Made by a program: the position numbers and the translations under genes
Assembly (NCBI GenBank): GCA_029261435.1
Contig: JAJDBI010000311.1
Location: 1 to 19,492, forward strand
Source of the DNA: Nitrospinaceae bacterium
Lineage (GTDB): Bacteria > Nitrospinota > Nitrospinia > Nitrospinales > VA-1
Reading direction: 5' to 3'
DNA length: 19,492 nucleotides
In this document: piece by piece, positions 8,313 through 16,619 of the stretch
How positions within the stretch are numbered: the stretch's first letter is position 1
How the letters are laid out: each line of letters opens with the position of its first letter
The notes under the pieces: generated by a model
Told to the model about the DNA's origin: nothing
What the model saw: the letters and a program-made list of their open reading frames with translations, nothing else
The model's database searches: none

Positions 8313-10412
8313 ATGAGAAAAACCAAATCAGCAAAAAAAGTAATGTTGATCAATGCTCAGCATCCTGAAGAGTGCCGAGCCGTTGTTCTCGATAATAATA
8401 TTATCGATGACTACATCGTTGAACATTCCTCGAAAGAACAAATTAAAGGGAATATTTATTTGGGAGTGATCAACCGGGTTGAACCCTCCATCGAGGCGGC
8501 TTTTGTCGATTTTGGTGGTAAGAAATACGGTTTTTTACCCTTTAAAGATGTCATGAAAGAGTCCTATGTTCATACAGGCGAAAAAAAGGCGAAGGTTCGC
8601 ATCCAGGATGTTCTAATTCGTGGTCAGCGTATTGCTGTTCAGGTAGCGAAAGAGAGCAGGGATGCCAAGGGTCCATCATTGACGAATGCGATGAGTTTGG
8701 CGGGCAGATTTTTGGTTTTGATGCAGGGGCAGGGAAGTGCTGTTTCTCGTAAAATCGAGGATGAAAGTGAAAGAAAAAAACTCAAGGACATCGTTGCCGA
8801 TTTGGAATTACCGGAACATTTGGGAGTGATCATTCGTACCGCCGGGGTTGGGCAGACCAAGGTTGAACTGCAAAAAGATTTACAGATGTTGTTGAAAATC
8901 TGGAACAAAGTTGAAGATGCTCAGAAAAATGACTCAGTACCCGGTCCATTTTTAATTTATAAGGAACCGGATTTGGTGGTTAGAACGGTTCGGGATCATT
9001 TCAGCAGTGATACTTCTCAGATCATTGTCGACAGCACAGAGGCTTATAAATCCTTAAAGGATTTTATAAAGCTGGTCATGCCACGTAACCGAAACCTGGT
9101 TAAACTTTATAAAGAAACAAAGCCTCTATTTTCTGAATACAATGTTGAGGAGCAGATTGAATCGATATACCAGCGCACGGTTTTTTTGCCTTCTGGCGGT
9201 TCCATTGTGATTGATATAGGAGAGGCTATGGCTTCTATTGACGTCAACTCCGGCAAAACAAAAGGAGGCTTGGATCTCGAAGAGACTGCGGTGACAACGA
9301 ACCTTGAAGCTGCCAAGGAAATTGCGCGTCAACTCAGGTTGCGGGACTTGGGCGGGCTTATTGTCATCGACTTTATCGATATGTTTCAAAAGAAGAACAA
9401 GGCGGCTGTTGAAAAGCAGATGAAACAATGGTGTAAAACGGATAAAGCACGCATCAATCTTGCCCGAATTTCAAAATTTGGTTTGCTCGAAATGTCGAGA
9501 CAAAGGATATCACCCCCTGTCAAGGAAGGCGTTTTTGAGGCGTGCGGAACTTGTGCCGGATCGGGGTTAGTGCGTTCAGTGGATTCCATAATCCTGAATG
9601 TTCTACGAAAAATTCATGAGCTCATAGCTTCAGTAAGAGTGAAAGTTTTGACTTTGGAAATATCTCCTGAAATCTCAAATTACATTCTTAATAATAAACT
9701 AGCTATTTTGGCAGAGATAAAGTCCAAACATATGGTCGATTTTCAATTCCAGATCAAGGCCGGTCTTGCCTATGATAACTTCAAATACACAGTGTCAGAA
9801 GTGTGGGAGACTGAAACCGTTCAGAGTGACAAAACGGAAGACAAACCTGTAGAGTCGTCTGAAACCACCGAAAAACCTCGGTCTACTGGTAGAAGTCGAA
9901 CAGCGAGACCCAGCAGAGGTCGAACGTCGAGATCACCCCGAAATAGAAGTGATGCAACTAAACCAACTAATGAAAACGAAGTCCTGGCGAGTGAAGGCCA
10001 AACTACCCGGCCTGCTAGCGAAAATGAAATCACGAAGCCAGCTGTAAAAGTTGAAGGTGGGTCGGAAGAGGTAGAAAATAAGGGAGTAGAGGGATCAGAG
10101 TCTGGTTCTAAAAGAAGACCTGCCCGTCGACCTGCTGCACGTCGTGGCCCTCAAAGAGGAAGACGTCGACGCCCAGGACAGTCTACGAGAAAGGTTGAAG
10201 GTGTGCCGGTTGATGGTAATGCTTCGGAACCGAAAAATGATGGCAACTCAAAACCCGCAGAATTTTCAACAGGTGATATTTCTGGCAATATCAAATCTCC
10301 CATGCCTCCGTTACCAAGGCCTTTCGTGAGAGAAAACCAGGACTTGGGAGGGGAACCTTCCCCCACGCCTAAAGAGTCGAACCCTCCTTCACCGGACGGT
10401 GCGGCGGACTAA
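8313..10412 (+). CDS. Ribonuclease E/G family endoribonuclease
   Basis: 699 residues. An S1 RNA-binding domain follows the N-terminus (GNIYLGVINRVEPSIEAAFV). The DNase I-like catalytic region contains FLPSGGSIVID, then D310 (SIDVNSG) and D353 (LIVIDFIDM). These are the counterparts of E. coli RNase E D303 and D346, with the same 43-residue spacing. The zinc link is C411-G-T-C414, matching E. coli C404 and C407. After about residue 505 the sequence becomes low-complexity, with two arginine-rich blocks (about 524-547 and 600-622) between acidic and Ser/Thr/Pro-rich stretches, then a proline-rich end. This resembles a short RNase E-type RNA-binding or degradosome tail. The enzyme would process rRNA/tRNA precursors and start mRNA decay. 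The start has an AGGA about 10 nt upstream. It converges with the next gene with only 5 bp between stops. RNase E versus RNase G is undecided. Confidence 0.93.
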   Translation: MRKTKSAKKVMLINAQHPEECRAVVLDNNIIDDYIVEHSSKEQIKGNIYLGVINRVEPSIEAAFVDFGGKKYGFLPFKDVMKESYVHTGEKKAKVRIQDVLIRGQRIAVQVAKESRDAKGPSLTNAMSLAGRFLVLMQGQGSAVSRKIEDESERKKLKDIVADLELPEHLGVIIRTAGVGQTKVELQKDLQMLLKIWNKVEDAQKNDSVPGPFLIYKEPDLVVRTVRDHFSSDTSQIIVDSTEAYKSLKDFIKLVMPRNRNLVKLYKETKPLFSEYNVEEQIESIYQRTVFLPSGGSIVIDIGEAMASIDVNSGKTKGGLDLEETAVTTNLEAAKEIARQLRLRDLGGLIVIDFIDMFQKKNKAAVEKQMKQWCKTDKARINLARISKFGLLEMSRQRISPPVKEGVFEACGTCAGSGLVRSVDSIILNVLRKIHELIASVRVKVLTLEISPEISNYILNNKLAILAEIKSKHMVDFQFQIKAGLAYDNFKYTVSEVWETETVQSDKTEDKPVESSETTEKPRSTGRSRTARPSRGRTSRSPRNRSDATKPTNENEVLASEGQTTRPASENEITKPAVKVEGGSEEVENKGVEGSESGSKRRPARRPAARRGPQRGRRRRPGQSTRKVEGVPVDGNASEPKNDGNSKPAEFSTGDISGNIKSPMPPLPRPFVRENQDLGGEPSPTPKESNPPSPDGAAD

Positions 10413-10417
10413 AAAGG

Positions 10418-11182
10418 TCAGGCAGATTTTGCGCAACGAAAGCCGGTGTCCCAGAACCTCATTTCAGGGGGTGATATGTTTCGGTAGGGTAGCATTGTGA
10501 ATTCTTTCATAAAACCGTGTTCACGCTTATGAATAGAACCTCCACGGGTGACCTTGTACTTTTTTCCGTAATTTTTATCCTGGTGGGTAGAGTCGGGATA
10601 GGGTTGATACCAGCTTGAAGTCCATTCCGAGACATTCCCATTCATTCCCCAAATGCTGTAAGTGCTGATATCTCCTTCGAGAGAGTTTACTGGCAGAACT
10701 TGTTTACCGAAGTTCGCAGTGCCCTTTTCAAAATCGTTACCCCAAACGAATATTCGATTGTCATTGCCGCGCGCGGCTTTTTCCCACTCATATTCTGTTG
10801 GCAGACGTTTGCCGACCCAAAGACAATAAGCTTCGGCTTCATGGCCGCTGACTCCACTAACAGCCAGATTTGTTTGTCGAGTAGGATATTTGGCCAGAGG
10901 TTTGAATTTTATAAACTCTTCATAAGTGACTTCAAACTTGTCAATATAAAATGCTTTTAAAAAATACTGTTGCTCTGGCTGGGCGTTGAGGGAAGATGTT
11001 TTGTCCGACATGAATTGCAGGAGATTACTTTGAGGGTTGAGCCCCAGCGTAAACCTGCCTTGGGGGATAAGTATCATTCCTATATGCTTTTCGCTCTGGC
11101 AGGAAAAAAATAATATTGAAGCGAGTAAAATAGGGAATAGTTTATTCAATGATTTTTTCTGGTGATTGGATGTTTTTTGCAA
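10418..11182 (-). CDS. FGE-sulfatase (SUMF1)-fold lipoprotein lacking catalytic cysteines
   Basis: 254 residues from the TTG at 11182. A second TTG at 11149 would shorten the N-terminus to MNKLFPILL and cut the overlap with the upstream gene to 8 bp; neither has a clear ribosome site. A hydrophobic segment ends in LFFSC (C28), probably a lipoprotein signal though not an ideal lipobox. The body shows FGE-sulfatase motifs: MILIPQGRFTLG (36-47), KRLPTEYEWEKAARG (125-139), VWGN, MNGNVSEWT (180-188), VTRGGS (211-216) and GFRCA (247-251). True formylglycine-generating enzymes carry two active cysteines just after RGGS; here that stretch has none (IHKREHGFMKEF), so sulfatase activation is unlikely. 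The fold is also used for ligand binding and other oxidations. It probably works at the envelope together with the HmuY-like protein whose gene overlaps its start. Confidence 0.8.
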   Translation of the reverse strand: MQKTSNHQKKSLNKLFPILLASILFFSCQSEKHIGMILIPQGRFTLGLNPQSNLLQFMSDKTSSLNAQPEQQYFLKAFYIDKFEVTYEEFIKFKPLAKYPTRQTNLAVSGVSGHEAEAYCLWVGKRLPTEYEWEKAARGNDNRIFVWGNDFEKGTANFGKQVLPVNSLEGDISTYSIWGMNGNVSEWTSSWYQPYPDSTHQDKNYGKKYKVTRGGSIHKREHGFMKEFTMLPYRNISPPEMRFWDTGFRCAKSA

Positions 11183-11858
11183 GACGGGTGTCGGTAAATG
11201 TTTTGGAGCCGGGTTCAGCTAGAAGGTATTCAACGGTTAAGCAGGCAGCTTCTTCCCGGGTGCACATCATGGAGCGACATTCTTCATCTTTTTGGCCACA
11301 GTAATAATTCAATATCCGCATTTTCATGAAGGCACCATTATTTAGCTTCATAGCGTAAACGTTTCTTTTGGACTCTATATTGTGGGTCCGTGTTCGGTAA
11401 TTGTACCAACCTGCTAATTCCTTGTTGATTAAATTGCCCAGTGATCGGTGGTCCTGCACATAGCCCGTTTCTGGTGCAGTTCGAATATCATCAAAGTTGA
11501 CGAGACCGAGGTTAATGATCCCGGTGTTTCCTGAAGGGTTGGTTTTTCCACCATTGCTGATGATTTTTGTTCGGCTGAACGCCAGGTCCCAGTTTGTCTG
11601 GTTTAGTTTGCTGGTTTCCGCCTCGGCTTCAGAAAGTTTCAGGGTTTTGCCTGAGCTGAACTCCACCAGCATCCAGGCATTTCTATCTTTAGCATCAATC
11701 TTGATAATGGGATTGTTGGTGCTGATTTTTTTGATTTTTTTGGGAGGTAAGGGAACGGTTTCAAATTCCTCTATATTGTTCTCCATATAATTTAGCGTGG
11801 TATGAAACAAGAGAGTTGCTCCCAGGAGCATTATGAATATACGTGGAGTTGGGTTCAT
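11142..11858 (-). CDS. HmuY-like exported protein with a four-cysteine insert
   Basis: 238 residues with an N-terminal hydrophobic segment (about residues 7-20), suggesting export or anchoring. The body follows the HmuY pattern: beta-rich start, QTNWDLAF (87-94), a SNGGKTNPSGNTG loop, a VNFDDI segment, an aspartate in VQDHRS, then AGWYNY and a K-M-R-I-L-N-Y strand. HmuY proteins bind haem outside the cell in Bacteroidota such as Porphyromonas. The usual histidine ligands cannot be assigned here. Where family members have a short loop, this one has C187, C194, C199 and C206 (C-x6-C-x4-C-x6-C), which may form disulfides or bind metal. It is upstream of and overlaps the FGE-like lipoprotein gene, so the two are probably cotranscribed. 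No TonB receptor is visible nearby, so a haem-uptake role is inference only. Confidence 0.65.
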   Translation of the reverse strand: MNPTPRIFIMLLGATLLFHTTLNYMENNIEEFETVPLPPKKIKKISTNNPIIKIDAKDRNAWMLVEFSSGKTLKLSEAEAETSKLNQTNWDLAFSRTKIISNGGKTNPSGNTGIINLGLVNFDDIRTAPETGYVQDHRSLGNLINKELAGWYNYRTRTHNIESKRNVYAMKLNNGAFMKMRILNYYCGQKDEECRSMMCTREEAACLTVEYLLAEPGSKTFTDTRLAKNIQSPEKIIE

Positions 11859-11869
11859 AAGTCTATTTT

Positions 11870-11899
11870 AACATAGCCTTTTTCTTGCGTTCCTGGCAA
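11870..11899 (-). promoter_or_regulatory. Possible promoter of the HmuY-like / FGE-like pair
   Basis: On the minus strand, TTGCCA (11899-11894) and TATGTT (11875-11870) are separated by 18 nt, matching the sigma-70 consensus at 5/6 and 4/6 positions. Only 11 nt separate the -10 from the ATG at 11858, so the transcript would be nearly leaderless or a later start would be used. Confidence 0.3.
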
Positions 11900-11904
11900 A
11901 ACTG

Positions 11905-11930
11905 AAAAAAAAGCACGATATTCAACGGTG
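11905..11930 (-). terminator. Possible weak terminator after the LysR gene
   Basis: On the minus strand a short imperfect stem (CACCG ... CGTG, one bulge) is followed by C and eight Ts (11912-11905), 38 nt past the LysR stop. The T-run is convincing; the stem is weak. Confidence 0.3.
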
Positions 11931-11967
11931 GTTAACTGTCAGGATAATACGGCTATTTATAACAAAT

Positions 11968-12858
11968 TTATTCAAAACTAGGAAGCTTATGACTCATAAG
12001 GTAATCCGCCACGGGGTTGACAATTGTGCGGGGTGAAGACACTATAAATAAATCTTCATAGACTCCCTCCAGGTTTCCCAGTTCCAGCATTTTATTTCCT
12101 TTGATAAAAGATTGACCCGCAAACCTCGGCAGAGCTACAAGTCCCATTCCTCGAATAGCCATTAATTTCTGAACGCTTGTGTCTTGAGTTTCCATGACGA
12201 CCTCAATATTAATCTGGTTGGTCTTGAAAAAATGGTCCAAGTCGTGGCGTCGCTTGCTATGAAAGGTTGGCAATAAAAAGGGTTGTCCTTGAAGAGATTT
12301 TGGGAAATTTTCCTTTAAACGGCGAAAACTTCGAGCTCCAAAAATTGAAATCGGATGACGGCCTAAAGATCGAATAAAGAAACGACGAAAATCTCCAACG
12401 TCCGGTTGATAATCGGCTACAACGAGATCGACTTTATGAGCCAGTAATTCCCGAAATAATAAATCACCCGTTCCTTCCAAAACAGTTGCTGTACAGGGCC
12501 CCCACAAAAAAGCTGCATCGGTCAGGTGTTGAATGACTGTTTTTGGGATGCTGTCTAATACCCCAATATTTAAATGCACCTTTCGCAAAAAAGACCCTGC
12601 CTGTAATACTTCTGTCAATTCATTTCCCAAGCTAAATATTTGATTGGCGTATTCCAAGGCTACCTGCCCGGCTTGGGTTAGAACAAGTTTTCGGTTTCTT
12701 CTCTCAAATAAATCGCACCCTACTTCCTCTTCCAAATGTTTGATTTGAATGCTAATGGCAGGTTGCCCTAAATTCAATTTTTCCGAGGCCTTGGCAATAC
12801 TGCCCTCCTGCGCGACACTCTGAAAATATCGTAATCGTTGGTAATTTAGCCAAATCAT
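11968..12858 (-). CDS. LysR-family transcriptional regulator, NhaR-like
   Basis: 296 residues, the normal LysR length. Residues 5-63 are the winged helix-turn-helix (YFQSVAQEGSIAKASEKLNL, then QPAISIQIKHLEEEVG and LFERRNRKLVLTQAG), followed by a linker helix and a periplasmic-binding-fold effector domain (about 90-290). The opening LNYQRLRYF and the later LLFRELLAHKVDLVVADY recall NhaR, the Na+/H+ antiporter regulator, more than typical CbbR/CysB proteins. It is divergent from the carbonic-anhydrase-like gene across 109 bp containing a palindrome with a T-N11-A core, the usual arrangement for a LysR regulator controlling itself and its divergent neighbour. A minus-strand TATACT (12892-12887) lies about 28 nt before the ATG. 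The effector is unknown. Confidence 0.9.
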   Translation of the reverse strand: MIWLNYQRLRYFQSVAQEGSIAKASEKLNLGQPAISIQIKHLEEEVGCDLFERRNRKLVLTQAGQVALEYANQIFSLGNELTEVLQAGSFLRKVHLNIGVLDSIPKTVIQHLTDAAFLWGPCTATVLEGTGDLLFRELLAHKVDLVVADYQPDVGDFRRFFIRSLGRHPISIFGARSFRRLKENFPKSLQGQPFLLPTFHSKRRHDLDHFFKTNQINIEVVMETQDTSVQKLMAIRGMGLVALPRFAGQSFIKGNKMLELGNLEGVYEDLFIVSSPRTIVNPVADYLMSHKLPSFE

Positions 12859-12902
12859 GCCGAATCCAATAGTTTAAATATAATAAAGTATATCATAAAA
12901 AC

Positions 12903-12919
12903 ATTTAAGGAACTTAAAT
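12903..12919. promoter_or_regulatory. Palindromic candidate LysR operator
   Basis: Perfect 7-bp arms ATTTAAG (12903-12909) and CTTAAAT (12913-12919) with spacer GAA. The core TTAAGGAACTTAA fits the T-N11-A LysR box. It sits between the divergent starts, immediately upstream of a TATAAT at 12920-12925 on the plus strand, so a bound regulator would overlap the promoter of the carbonic-anhydrase-like gene. Confidence 0.6.
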
Positions 12920-12925
12920 TATAAT
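12920..12925 (+). promoter_or_regulatory. Possible -10 box of the carbonic-anhydrase-like gene
   Basis: TATAAT abutting the palindrome, 42 nt upstream of the ATG at 12968. No clear -35 is seen, as would be expected for a promoter needing an activator. Confidence 0.4.
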
Positions 12926-12967
12926 AATGTATCTAAGAATACAAAGCTCAAAAAGGAGAACTACCAG

Positions 12968-13525
12968 ATGGGACCGTTGGAAATATTGAAGGAGGGGAAT
13001 CAACGCTATGTATGTAGAATTTTAAACCCTTCAAAAAATAACCTCAAGCAGTCCGCGGAAGTAGTTTGCAAAGATAAGCCTTTTGCCGCAGTCGTCACCT
13101 GTTTTGATTCACCAGTGTCTCCCGAAACTATTTTTGACTGTGGTACAAGCGACTTGATAGTGGTTCAGGTGGCGGGAAACCTTATCAATGACGGAAATCT
13201 TGTGAGACTCGAATATGCGGTCCAAAATTTTGACATTTCGTTGATTGTAATGGTGGGACATGACCAATGCAGAATTGTTCAAGCGGCATTGAAAGGTGAG
13301 AAATTTTTAAGTTATCTTCCTGGCCTTGTAAAGGGACTGGAACCGGCCATCGAGGCCGTACAGGAAAAATCGGTTGATGCCGTTAGCAAAATGCATACAC
13401 GGCTGACAACAGAAGATATTTTGGGGTTTAGTGAGGTGTTTAGAGAGAAAGTTGATAACAAGTCTCTTCAGATTATTGCAGGATTCTATTGTTCGGATAC
13501 GGGAAGAATAGAATGGCTGGATTAA
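12968..13525 (+). CDS. Beta-carbonic-anhydrase-like protein with altered active site
   Basis: 185 residues, short for a beta-carbonic anhydrase (about 200-230). The fold is visible from PLEILKEGNQRYV through FAAVVTCFDSPVSPETIF, LIVVQVAGNLI, VRLEYAVQNF and LIVMVGHDQC. Zinc ligands are kept: C45, H98 and C101 correspond to E. coli Can C42, H98 and C101. D47 is present, but the arginine of the catalytic Asp-Arg dyad is P49. The RNAGN motif has become QVAGN, and the glycine after the last zinc cysteine is R102. Normal CO2 hydration is therefore doubtful; it may be a Zn protein with another substrate (some beta-CA relatives act on CS2/COS) or a sensor. A strong AGGAG at 12954-12958 sets the start. 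It is divergent from the LysR gene and 128 bp upstream of the exporter genes. Family membership is fairly sure; function is not. Confidence 0.78.
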   Translation: MGPLEILKEGNQRYVCRILNPSKNNLKQSAEVVCKDKPFAAVVTCFDSPVSPETIFDCGTSDLIVVQVAGNLINDGNLVRLEYAVQNFDISLIVMVGHDQCRIVQAALKGEKFLSYLPGLVKGLEPAIEAVQEKSVDAVSKMHTRLTTEDILGFSEVFREKVDNKSLQIIAGFYCSDTGRIEWLD

Positions 13526-13653
13526 ACTCAGAATAAGGCTGGTTTCACATGGGGCAATGACCCTAATGGAATTCCATAAATATTCCGTAAAGTACTGAAA
13601 AACAAACATAATTAATGATGCTTAAACCTTTATTTTAAGTTTGAGTTTAGTGA

Positions 13654-15084
13654 ATGAATAATAAGTCCAATATGGCCGAAAAAAAAAGCGAGATGAAACA
13701 AAATCAAAACCGAGGTTTTTTGTCCGCTAGTTTTTTGCCTAATGATATGCAGCTAAATTCTCAAACTTTAGTCAATGTTCCTCGCCGACTTCGTGGATGG
13801 GCATGGTTTGCGACTACTATTTTTATAATATTTTCGGTGACTTTGCTTTTTGTCCCTTGGACGCAAACAATTACCGTACAAGGAAAACTTTCAGCCTATT
13901 CAGCAGTAGAACGCCCGCAAGAGGTCCATGCACAAATCAATGGAAGTCTTAAACAATGGTTTGTACATGAAGGGGATTCGGTCAAGAAGGGAGACTTGGT
14001 TTTAAAATTGGGTGATGTTAATCCTGAATTTTTGGCACCCGACCTCCTTATAAGATTAGATCAAGCTCGTAAAGCACTGAAACAAAAACGACAGACTGCT
14101 TTAGAACGTGCATCCATTATTGATAAACGTATTGAAGAGATGACTTCTTTAGCTCAGGCCGCTACCTCATCAGCAGGCGCAAGGGTATTAGAAGCTGATA
14201 ATAAAACTTTAAGCAAAGAACAAAAAAAGATCTCTGCCAAAATTGCTAAAGAAACAGCCTTGTTGAATCTTCAGCGATCCAAGGAATTAGAGGCAGAAGG
14301 ATTGATTTCAAAGCGTGAGTTAGAGCTTGCAATTCAGTCGGCCACACAGACCGATGCAAACCTAAAAGGTGCAGCAGCGGAACTCAGTGAAACTCAGGAG
14401 GCACGTGCAGCTTTGGGGTTCAAGCGTAATAAAATCGATGCTGAATTGGTGCAGAAGTTGTTGGATATGAAATCAAAACGAGCTGTTGCTATCGGCGAAG
14501 CTGCCAAGGTCTCAAAGGAGTTGGCCGATTTGGCGTTGACTCGGTCCAATGCGACTCAAAGGCAAATCGCAAGCAAAATCCTTGCACCTGTTGATGGAAC
14601 GGTGGTTCGCTTGACACCCGTCGGTCTGGGTGAAATTGTCCATCCTGCAGATTTGTTATTCACGATTGTACCCAAAGAATCATCGCCAGCAATAGAAATG
14701 TGGGCAAATGCCATTGATGCCCCTTTATTGAAAACCGGGCGACCGGTTCGAATACTCTTTCAGGGAGTTCCGGCAATTCCATTGGCTGCATGGCCGGAAT
14801 TAATGGCTGGAACTTATGATGGCCGGATTCAAGTTGTCGATCAATCTGCTTCGGCCAATGGCCAATTTCGTTTTTGGGTGGCCCCAGAAACCCATCGTAG
14901 AGAATGGCCACCTCAATTACATGTGCGACAGGGAACGCAAGTAATGGGTTGGGTAATCTTAAATCGCGTCCCATTGTGGTATGAAATGTGGCGTCGTTTT
15001 AACCTGTTCCCTCCTGATTACAATTCAGGAACTATTACTTTTAAAGATGTTTTCCTGCCAAAAGCTGGAAGGCCGGGTAAATAA
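13654..15084 (+). CDS. HlyD-family periplasmic adaptor (membrane fusion protein)
   Basis: 476 residues. A cytoplasmic N-terminus of about 48 residues leads to one membrane helix (about 49-69, GWAWFATTIFIIFSVTLLFV). The first half of a biotinyl-lipoyl domain follows (about 90-122, QINGSLKQWFVHEGDSVKKG). A long Lys/Glu/Ala-rich alpha-helical hairpin spans about 128-305, and the second lipoyl half starts at ILAPVDGTVVRLTP with a beta-barrel after it. This is the type I secretion / tripartite pump adaptor plan, joining an inner-membrane transporter to a TolC channel across the periplasm. The TolC-type gene follows after 58 bp and the ABC gene after that. The ATG at 13654 has a poor ribosome site; ATG 13672 is a possible alternative. 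The substrate is unknown. Confidence 0.9.
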   Translation: MNNKSNMAEKKSEMKQNQNRGFLSASFLPNDMQLNSQTLVNVPRRLRGWAWFATTIFIIFSVTLLFVPWTQTITVQGKLSAYSAVERPQEVHAQINGSLKQWFVHEGDSVKKGDLVLKLGDVNPEFLAPDLLIRLDQARKALKQKRQTALERASIIDKRIEEMTSLAQAATSSAGARVLEADNKTLSKEQKKISAKIAKETALLNLQRSKELEAEGLISKRELELAIQSATQTDANLKGAAAELSETQEARAALGFKRNKIDAELVQKLLDMKSKRAVAIGEAAKVSKELADLALTRSNATQRQIASKILAPVDGTVVRLTPVGLGEIVHPADLLFTIVPKESSPAIEMWANAIDAPLLKTGRPVRILFQGVPAIPLAAWPELMAGTYDGRIQVVDQSASANGQFRFWVAPETHRREWPPQLHVRQGTQVMGWVILNRVPLWYEMWRRFNLFPPDYNSGTITFKDVFLPKAGRPGK

Positions 15085-15142
15085 ATTTTGGATGTATCTC
15101 ATGATTTTATTCGATTTTGAATAAATAACGGAGGATGGAAGC

Positions 15143-16615
15143 ATGAAGAGAGTTTACCAAATTGTGATTACAGGGTTGTTGGTTCTGGATTTAGGAGCCA
15201 CTTCTTTCGCTAAAGATACAACCGAAATATCGTTGAATATAGAACCATCATCCATTCTGACCCTTCAATCCGTTTTAACCCGGGTGGAGGAAGGACATCC
15301 TCTATTAAAGGGAAGCCAAACGGAAAAAATGGTGGCCAACGGTAAAATATTGGAAGCTTTGGGAAAATTTGAACCCACTATTGTCAACGATTGGGAATTG
15401 GAACGATTGGCCAAGCAGAACTCTACAGAAAGCGTAGGGTTTAATGACACTTTTGTGGAAATGACACATAAATCAGGAGTTAGAGGGTTTGCGGGATTTC
15501 GAGCTGGAATTGGAGATGTGAGCGTTGCAGATTTGGGTCTTGGCAGATCCAATCAACCTTTATTGGGAATTGCAATTCCTCTCCTTCGGGGATTAAACAC
15601 GAACCCTGCCCATGCAGATTTAAAAAAATCAAATCTGGCGGAGAAGCAGGCCAGTTTAGAAATTCAACAAACGAGGCAGGAATTATATTTCGGAGCGGCA
15701 ACACAGTATTGGAACTGGGTCGCGGCCTGGAAATTTATGGAAATTCAAAGAAAGGCTGTTGCGGTTGCTGAGGAGAGATTATCTCAATTAGAGAAGCAAG
15801 GTTCCGCTGGATCCATTGCAATGTTCGATGTTGATGAAGCAAGTCAGGAGGTTCAGCGAAGAAGAGACGGGTTGATTAAGGCTGAGCGAAAGGTGGATGA
15901 GGAGCAGTTAAAACTTGCTCTATTCTTATGGGAAAACGAGGGTCTGCAATTTACAAAAACTTATAAGGCGCCCTTATTTCCACCGTCGCAAAAAATATAC
16001 TCCTTACATGCTTTAGAAAAAGGGAAGCAGCGCGCTGCAAATGCCCGTCCTGAATTAAAAATGGTGAGTTTGGAGGCCGAGGTGAATCAAATCGATTTAA
16101 AACTTGCTGAAAACAACTTGCTTCCTGATCTATCACTTGAAGCTGAGCCTACAAGGAAACCTGGAGAATTTGTTTTAGGATTGGGATATCGTTTTGGCGT
16201 TCGTTTGAGCTTCCCATTTTATCAACGTAAAGCACGAGGAGAACTTCTCCAGGAAACAGGAAAAGCCCAACGCCTCAGGTTGCTCCAGCGTTATCAGCTT
16301 AGAAAAATTGGTTTGGATGTAGAAAATGCCCATTCAGCGATAACAAGGGCGGAGAAACGTATAAAGGCTTCGAAAAAGTCTCTTCTTTTAGCGAAAAAAT
16401 TAGAGAAGGGTGAACGGACTCGGTTCAAACTTGGCTCCACCAGTTTACTCATTGTCAATATGCGGGAGCGTAATGTTTTGAACGCTGCAAGGGAATGGAT
16501 TACAGCAATGGCCGACTATCAAAAAGCGCAGGCACTTTATCAATGGTCGACCGGTGAATGGGTAGTGGGGTTATTACCCTCAAGTTCCGATGTGGAAAAG
16601 GTGAAAGGATCTTAA
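15143..16615 (+). CDS. TolC-family outer-membrane efflux protein
   Basis: 490 residues with a signal peptide (residues 1-23, ending TSFA before KDT). The start ATG is preceded by GGAGGA at about 15130. The mature part has two long helical repeats typical of outer membrane efflux proteins: a first copy around LTLQSVLTRVEEGHPLLKGS and QYWNWVAAWKFMEIQRKAV, a second around ALEKGKQRAANARPELKM and ENAHSAITRAEKRIKASKKS, separated by a beta segment such as IPLLRGLNTNPA. Three copies would form the trans-periplasmic tunnel contacted by the adjacent HlyD-type adaptor. It is separated from the downstream ABC gene by only 4 bp, so the two are almost certainly cotranscribed. Confidence 0.92.
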   Translation: MKRVYQIVITGLLVLDLGATSFAKDTTEISLNIEPSSILTLQSVLTRVEEGHPLLKGSQTEKMVANGKILEALGKFEPTIVNDWELERLAKQNSTESVGFNDTFVEMTHKSGVRGFAGFRAGIGDVSVADLGLGRSNQPLLGIAIPLLRGLNTNPAHADLKKSNLAEKQASLEIQQTRQELYFGAATQYWNWVAAWKFMEIQRKAVAVAEERLSQLEKQGSAGSIAMFDVDEASQEVQRRRDGLIKAERKVDEEQLKLALFLWENEGLQFTKTYKAPLFPPSQKIYSLHALEKGKQRAANARPELKMVSLEAEVNQIDLKLAENNLLPDLSLEAEPTRKPGEFVLGLGYRFGVRLSFPFYQRKARGELLQETGKAQRLRLLQRYQLRKIGLDVENAHSAITRAEKRIKASKKSLLLAKKLEKGERTRFKLGSTSLLIVNMRERNVLNAAREWITAMADYQKAQALYQWSTGEWVVGLLPSSSDVEKVKGS

Positions 16616-16619
16616 TAAG

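Noticed and set aside
8460..8832. 13-nt direct repeat ttgggagtgatca (8460-8472 and 8820-8832)
   Set aside because: Both copies encode similar short coding stretches (LGVINR and LGVIIR) within the ribonuclease gene; a chance repeat, not a mobile or regulatory element.
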